NCBI RefSeq assembly: GCF_016598595.1 | Contig: NZ_CP066786.1 | Span: 829,501 to 893,500, forward strand | From: Martelella lutilitoris | Lineage (GTDB): Bacteria; Pseudomonadota; Alphaproteobacteria; Rhizobiales; Rhizobiaceae | DNA length: 64,000 nucleotides | Direction of reading: 5' to 3' | Shown here: positions 59,628 to 64,000 of the stretch, in pieces | Layout of the letters: every line of letters begins with the position of its first letter | How positions within the stretch are numbered: the stretch's first letter is position 1 | Translations under genes and position numbers: made by a program | The notes under the pieces: model-generated | The model's input: only the letters and a program-made list of their open reading frames with translations | Told to the model about the DNA's origin: nothing | Database searches by the model: none

Positions 59628-60697
59628 TCGTGAATGCGGCCTTGCCCCGGCAGGCTGCAGGCCCGATCATGTGCATTCGTCTGTCTTTGAACCCACGAAC
59701 CGGCACAATGCTTTTGAAACCATCTCCTGACCTCACGCCGATGAAACTCCTCGGCGCATTGTCAATGGCTCTCGGGGTCGTGCTGCCCTGGATGGCCGGG
59801 CTTGTGGCCGGTCAGGCAGCGCACGGCGCGATCGCGTCGTTCGGCGCCTATCTGATGATGGTTTCGTTTCCGCGCTTGCCCGAGGCGGGCAGAGCGAAAG
59901 TGCTGCTATCGGCAGCTTTTGTCATCAGCCTGTTCGCGATGGTCGGCGGTCGCGTCGAACTGGGCTCCGGTCCTTTCTTCGCCTGCGCGCTGGCGGCCGC
60001 CCTTGCGCAAGGCGCCGGAGAACTGAGGGGCGGCTACCTTCGGCTTCCGGTTGCGCTTGCCGCGCTGGCGTTCTTCCTGTCTGTCGGCCAGGTTCCTGCC
60101 GGCGGTGACGTGGTCTACGGGTTGACCTTTCTCGCCGGCACGCTGTGGGCTCTGCTTTTCGTGCTCTTCTTCATTCCCGTTGCGAAAAAAGCTGTAGACG
60201 CCGAGCGGCTCGAACTGTTGAAAAACGCCGCCCAAAGGCGCTTCCTCGCCGGTATTGCCTCGATATCTCTGCTGGGAAGCATCGCCGCCTGTTTCAGCCC
60301 GGGCGCGCATCCCTGCTGGCTGGCCGCCGCAGGCCTCAGGGTTACAAAACCGACCCGCAGGGAGACGTTGTACCGGATGAAGGCGCGGGGTCTTGGAACG
60401 CTTCTCGGGGCGGCGGCCGGCGGATTGATGCTCGGCCTCCTTGCCCCCGCTCCCTGGCTTCACGCCCTGCTGGTCGGCGCGCTGGTTTTCGTGATGCTGG
60501 TAATCGGCGCCAAACGGTACGGCATATGGTCCTTCTGTCTGACGGCTGTCGCACTGACGTTCAACTTCTCGCCGGAAGCCGGGGCCCTGGCTATTGCCGC
60601 CAACCGGGTTCTTCTGACGATCGCAGGCATTGGCGTGGCCTGCCTGATGCTGCCGCTGTTGCCGCCTTCGCCCGATGCGGACCGGCTGGGCGGCTGA
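59624..60697 (+). CDS. FUSC-like membrane protein (possible aromatic-acid exporter)
   Basis: This protein of about 357 residues has two blocks of hydrophobic helices (about 45-190 and 215-350) with a polar segment between (AKKAVDAERLELLKNAAQRRF). The second block, with RRETLYRMKARGLGTLLGAAAGG, resembles the FUSC/YccS/AaeB group of presumed exporters, where an RxxGTxxG segment is typical. The start is probably GTG at 59624, overlapping crcB; a later ATG at 59708 is possible. It has no periplasmic adaptor partner nearby. Confidence 0.75.
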   Translation: MIVNAALPRQAAGPIMCIRLSLNPRTGTMLLKPSPDLTPMKLLGALSMALGVVLPWMAGLVAGQAAHGAIASFGAYLMMVSFPRLPEAGRAKVLLSAAFVISLFAMVGGRVELGSGPFFACALAAALAQGAGELRGGYLRLPVALAALAFFLSVGQVPAGGDVVYGLTFLAGTLWALLFVLFFIPVAKKAVDAERLELLKNAAQRRFLAGIASISLLGSIAACFSPGAHPCWLAAAGLRVTKPTRRETLYRMKARGLGTLLGAAAGGLMLGLLAPAPWLHALLVGALVFVMLVIGAKRYGIWSFCLTAVALTFNFSPEAGALAIAANRVLLTIAGIGVACLMLPLLPPSPDADRLGG

Positions 60698-60712
60698 TCG
60701 ATCGGAGAACGC

Positions 60713-61431
60713 TCAGTCGCGCAATCCGAGAGCGGCGTAGAATGCGGCGGCCTGCGCGCGGGAACTGACCGAGATCTTGGCCAGTATCTCGCTCACGTGA
60801 TAGGCGACGGCGCGTTCGGTGCGCCCGACAATCAGAGCGATCTCGCTGTTGGTTTTCCCTTTCGCAATCCAGCTGAGGATTTCCACCTGCAATCCGGAAA
60901 GCAGCTTGAAACCGTGAACATTGTATTGGCAAGGCAGGCCTTCCGTGAAGGCCGACATCCGCGCGGTCGCCACGCTGGTGAGGATGGAGATTGCATGTGC
61001 CGTATCGGGAACATGAACTGACTTGTCGATTGTCAGCAGGGTGATCGCGCTGAACCTGCCCGGCGCGGCGAACAGCGGCAGTGTCGCGCCGCCGGCAATG
61101 CCCTGGTAACGTACATATTCGCTATAGTCCTGACGGGGCGTGCCATCCCACATGCCGGGCTTCCAGAAGAGGGGGGCCGTGTTTGCCTTGAGGTATGACA
61201 TCAGCGGATCACGGTCGAACCACCCGTCATCACATAGATATCGAGGTCGCGCGTCGTCCATGTCGTCAAAAGCGGCCGTTCCATGAACTGCAAAGGATCG
61301 CTGCGGTTCAGGCTGATATTGTAACTGATGAACCCCAATTCATTGAGCGCCTTGGTAAGGCAGGCCTCCAAATCAGGCAGGCTTTCCGCGTTCGCGATTG
61401 TGGCGCAAGCCTTTGCAAGGTGTTTGAGCAT
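60713..61431 (-). pseudogene. LuxR-family autoinducer-binding regulator interrupted by a frameshift
   Basis: Two overlapping frames together encode a 239-residue LuxR protein. The first (from ATG 61431) gives about 67 residues, to DLDIYV. The second gives the rest, from DDGWFDRDP. The frames differ by one base at about 61231; one extra G in GTGGATGAC would restore them. The autoinducer domain keeps W58, Y66 and D75 in the pattern of TraR W57, Y61 and D70. The C-terminal HTH reads GKTNSEIALIVGRTERAVAYHVSEIL, with Gln where most have the conserved Glu (LSGLQVEIL). No luxI lies nearby, so it is a LuxR solo in this window. Either the gene is decaying or the base is a sequencing error. Confidence 0.85.
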
Positions 61432-61482
61432 TGTCCCCGGTCATATGCCAATGATTGGTGCAGCATGTCTTCCGGAAATGAC

Positions 61483-61502
61483 AACTGTCAATCCTGACAG
61501 TT
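61483..61502 (+). promoter_or_regulatory. Lux-box-like operator 3, between luxR and ureA
   Basis: AACTGTCAATCCTGACAGTT differs from box 1 at only two bases, and both are followed by TTCAAAA and a TTAC block 21-22 bases downstream. This orientation points towards ureA, 240 bases away. On the other side the luxR start lies 51 bases away, allowing autoregulation. The rest of the gap 61503-61741 shows no gene; ureD, often found here in rhizobia, is absent. Confidence 0.7.
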
Positions 61503-61741
61503 CAAAAAACAGGCGGTTTCAGGTTACTGACAAAAGTCAAACGTGTTGCCTTTTTTATCGACGTGCGCCGGCAGGGTCAGTCGGCGCATGCGGGTACGAT
61601 GTGCCTATCCTCTCGCTCGCCTCGCGGGGCTGGGCATAAGGGGTTCGGCGAGCCGGCCGACATTCAGGATGTCGCCCGCCGCCTGTTTTTGACGACGACG
61701 AACGGTCGGCAAGTTCAGCCATTCTGACAGGGGAGACTTAT

Positions 61742-62044
61742 ATGCATTTCACGCCTCGAGAGATCGACAAGCTGATGATCTACACGCTCGCGCAGGTCGC
61801 GCAGCAGCGCAAGGATCAGGGCCTGAAGCTCAACCACCCCGAAACCGTCTCGCTCATTTCCGTGGCTGCCCTGAATGGCGCGCGCGCGGGCAAGACCGTC
61901 GAGGAGGTCATGGAAATCGCGCGCAAGGAAATCACGCGCGACGACGTGATGGAAGGGGTCGTCGACATGATCCCCTACGTGCAGGTGGAGGCCGTTTTCA
62001 CCGATGGCAGCCGTCTCGTCACCATCCATGATCCCATTCAGTGA
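61742..62044 (+). CDS. ureA: Urease gamma subunit
   Basis: This 100-residue protein begins [23 protein letters not shown] and contains [24 protein letters not shown] and [16 protein letters not shown], all diagnostic of UreA. It is the small structural subunit of the nickel urease that hydrolyses urea to ammonia and carbamate. A GGGGAGA site precedes the ATG. ureB starts ten bases after its stop. Confidence 0.98.
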   Translation: MHFTPREIDKLMIYTLAQVAQQRKDQGLKLNHPETVSLISVAALNGARAGKTVEEVMEIARKEITRDDVMEGVVDMIPYVQVEAVFTDGSRLVTIHDPIQ

Positions 62045-62054
62045 GGGCTTGAAC

Positions 62055-62462
62055 ATGACGAACGAGAAGAAAACCCCGGTCGGCGGCCTAGTCCTCGGCA
62101 AGGGCGATATCGAGATCAATGCCGGCTATCCGACGACGACGCTCAAGGTGCGCAATACCGGCGACAGGCCGATCCAGGTCGGCTCGCATTTTCATTTTTT
62201 CGAGGTCAACGCCGCGCTGGAATTCGATCGCGAACAGGCATTCGGTCAGCGCCTGAACATTCCTGCAACCACCGCCCTGCGCTTCGAGCCGGGCGATGAG
62301 AAAGAGGTCACCCTTGTTCCCTACCAGGGCAAGCAGCGGGTGCTCGGCTTCAACGGCCTCGTCAACGGCTGGGTCGGCGACGAGAGCTACAATGACAGCC
62401 GGCCGCGGCTGGTCGACGCGATGGAGCGCGCGGAACGCTACGGCTTCAAGTCGTCCAAGTGA
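62055..62462 (+). CDS. ureB: Urease beta subunit
   Basis: This 135-residue protein contains the core [36 protein letters not shown] and [20 protein letters not shown] of UreB. It is about 30 residues longer than the common 101-residue form, because of a C-terminal tail ([17 protein letters not shown]) seen in some ureases. The ATG at 62055 matches the family start; upstream open frame overlaps ureA. Confidence 0.97.
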   Translation: MTNEKKTPVGGLVLGKGDIEINAGYPTTTLKVRNTGDRPIQVGSHFHFFEVNAALEFDREQAFGQRLNIPATTALRFEPGDEKEVTLVPYQGKQRVLGFNGLVNGWVGDESYNDSRPRLVDAMERAERYGFKSSK

Positions 62463-62498
62463 CCGCCCGGTACAACCTCATTCGACAGGATTTCTGAA

Positions 62499-64000
62499 AT
62501 GGCCAAGATTTCAAGACAGCAGTATTCAGACCTCTATGGTCCGACAACGGGCGACAAGATCCGCCTCGGCGATACCGATCTCTATATCGAGATCGAAAAG
62601 GACCTCCGGGTCTATGGCGAGGAAGCCGTCTATGGCGGCGGCAAGACGCTGCGCGACGGGATGGGTTACGACAACGAGCTTACCAGCGCTGCAGGCGCCC
62701 CCGATCTCGTCATCACCAACGTCACCATTCTCGACGCGGTGCAGGGCGTCATCAAGGCCGATGTTGGCGTCAAGAACGGCAATATCTGCGCCATCGGCAA
62801 GGCCGGCAACCCGTCCACCATGTCGGGCGTGACGCCCGGATTGGCGCTCGGGCCGGGCACCGACGCGATCTCGGGCGAGCACCTGATCCTGACGGCTGGC
62901 GGCATCGACGCCCACGTCCACTTCATCTCGCCCCAGCAGGCGGAAGCGGCTCTTTCCAACGGCGTCACCACGCTGTTCGGCGGCGGCATCGGCCCGACCG
63001 ACGGCACCAACGGCACCACCATCACCCCCGGCACCTGGAATGTCGAGATGATGCTGCGCTCCTTCGACGGCTGGCCGGTCAATGCCGGCGTGCTGGGTAA
63101 GGGCAATGTCTCCGCCCGGCTGCCGATCGAGGAGCAGCTCCGCGCCGGCGTCATGGGTCTGAAGATCCACGAGGACTGGGGCAGTACGCCGGAAGCGATC
63201 CGCACGGCGCTTCGGACCGCCGATGAGTTCGACGTTCAGGTCTGCATCCATACCGATACGCTGAACGAGGCCGGCTTCGTCGAAAATACGATTGCCGCCT
63301 TCGAGGGTCGCACCATCCACACCTACCACACGGAAGGCGCCGGCGGCGGTCACGCGCCGGACATTATCCGTGTGGCTGGCCAGTCCAACGTCATCCCGAG
63401 TTCGACCAACCCGACGCTGCCCTATGGCATCAATTCGCAGGCCGAGCTCTTCGACATGACGATGATCTGCCACAATCTCAGCCCGAAGATCCCGACCGAC
63501 GTCGCTTTCGCCGAAAGCCGTGTCCGCCCGGAAACCATCGCCGCTGAAAACGTGCTGCACGATCTCGGCGCGATCTCGATCCTGTCCAGCGACAGCCAGG
63601 CCATGGGCCGCGTCGGTGAGAACTGGGCGCGCACGATCCAGACCGCGCATCTGATGAAGGACCGCATGGGCGCCTATGAAGGCGACACCTCGGGCAATGA
63701 CAATGAACGCGTGCTGCGCTTCGTCGCCAAGGTCACGATCAATCCGGCGATCGCGCAGGGCGTCAGTCATGTGATCGGCTCGGTCGAAGTCGGCAAGATG
63801 GCCGACCTCGTGCTATGGGAGCCGGCCTTCTTCGGCGCCAAGCCGAAAATGGTGATCAAGGGCGGCCTGATTTCCTGGGCGCTGATGGGCGATCCGAACG
63901 CCTCACTGCCCACGCCGCAGCCGGTTCTCTACCGTCCGATGTTCGGCGCCTACGGCTCGGCGCTGCCGAAGACCCGCGTGACCTTCACGTCGCTGGCAGG
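62499..64000 (+). CDS. ureC: Urease alpha subunit, N-terminal 500 residues
   Basis: The catalytic subunit runs off the window end. It begins [20 protein letters not shown]. The nickel ligands appear in [12 protein letters not shown], the carbamylated Lys in [11 protein letters not shown], further His in CIHTDTLNE and the flap His in MTMICHNL, then [11 protein letters not shown] with the metal Asp. All look intact, so the enzyme should be active if accessory genes (ureDEFG) are present outside. It starts 37 bases after ureB. Confidence 0.98.
   Translation, partial: MAKISRQQYSDLYGPTTGDKIRLGDTDLYIEIEKDLRVYGEEAVYGGGKTLRDGMGYDNELTSAAGAPDLVITNVTILDAVQGVIKADVGVKNGNICAIGKAGNPSTMSGVTPGLALGPGTDAISGEHLILTAGGIDAHVHFISPQQAEAALSNGVTTLFGGGIGPTDGTNGTTITPGTWNVEMMLRSFDGWPVNAGVLGKGNVSARLPIEEQLRAGVMGLKIHEDWGSTPEAIRTALRTADEFDVQVCIHTDTLNEAGFVENTIAAFEGRTIHTYHTEGAGGGHAPDIIRVAGQSNVIPSSTNPTLPYGINSQAELFDMTMICHNLSPKIPTDVAFAESRVRPETIAAENVLHDLGAISILSSDSQAMGRVGENWARTIQTAHLMKDRMGAYEGDTSGNDNERVLRFVAKVTINPAIAQGVSHVIGSVEVGKMADLVLWEPAFFGAKPKMVIKGGLISWALMGDPNASLPTPQPVLYRPMFGAYGSALPKTRVTFTSLA

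Noticed and set aside
55447..64000. A genomic island inserted at tRNA-Leu
   Set aside because: The tRNA-flanked accessory genes suggested this, but there is no integrase gene, no direct repeat of the tRNA end that I can see, and no clear composition change.

Overview
The window comes from a GC-rich alphaproteobacterium, most likely of the order Hyphomicrobiales (Rhizobiaceae-like or a near relative such as Martelella or Aurantimonadaceae; the species cannot be named from sequence alone). Several things point this way: the cytochrome b/c1-apt order, cpdR beside an N-formylglutamate amidohydrolase gene, an alpha-r8 (mmgR/suhB) small RNA, a bcsN-bcsA-bcsB cellulose operon, an Omp10-like lipoprotein, a ClpS2-type adaptor, and several typical rhizobial intergenic repeats. 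Most of the window is chromosomal housekeeping sequence. There is no prophage, transposase gene or CRISPR array.

Layout. 1-5.4 kb: end of the bc1 complex (cytochrome b, cytochrome c1), apt, glutathione peroxidase, ychF, clpS, pth. 5.5-11.6 kb: a PAS-GGDEF-EAL protein, ribosomal protein L25 and an MHYT-GGDEF-EAL protein. 11.7-18.2 kb: prs, a lipoprotein, a degenerate M24 protein, then a coupled set pgeF-midA-lgt read leftward and a UbiK-like gene. 18.5-30.1 kb: a cellulose locus (divergent TPR gene; bcsN, bcsA, bcsB) followed by a ROK kinase and a diguanylate cyclase. 30.5-35.2 kb: tRNA-Val, cpdR, N-formylglutamate amidohydrolase, the mmgR-type sRNA, hisN, a lysophospholipase-like gene and a small heat-shock gene with a sigma-32-like promoter and a ROSE-like leader. 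35.2-37.9 kb: a four-gene bufferin-type RiPP operon (bufA-bufB-bufC-doxX). 38-54.9 kb: threonine aldolase, gltB-gltD, galU, an esterase, kdsD, NfeD/SPFH pair, hemH, a 5'-nucleotidase, an Omp10-like lipoprotein and a GFA enzyme. 55-64 kb: SelT/W-like protein, tRNA-Leu, then a probable quorum-responsive region and the urease genes ureA-ureB-ureC (ureC runs off the end).

The most interesting region is 55.7-61.8 kb. Three near-identical 20-bp dyads fit the lux-box consensus (NNCT-N12-AGNN). They lie upstream of a choloylglycine-hydrolase/penicillin-V-acylase family enzyme (a family that includes AHL acylases), upstream of a crcB-FUSC membrane-protein pair, and between a LuxR-type AHL-receptor gene and ureA. 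No luxI is present. The luxR gene carries a one-base frameshift, so it is either a decaying LuxR solo or a sequencing error. The inference is a small LuxR regulon linking signal degradation, an AspT-type exchanger, export and perhaps urease.

Secondary points of interest are the bufferin operon with a strong hairpin after the precursor gene; the sRNA with a near-consensus promoter; a family of CTAG-ended repeats that supply the stop codons of neighbouring genes; a cellulose operon with no endoglucanase gene but three c-di-GMP enzymes nearby; and an M24-fold protein that has lost its metal ligands.
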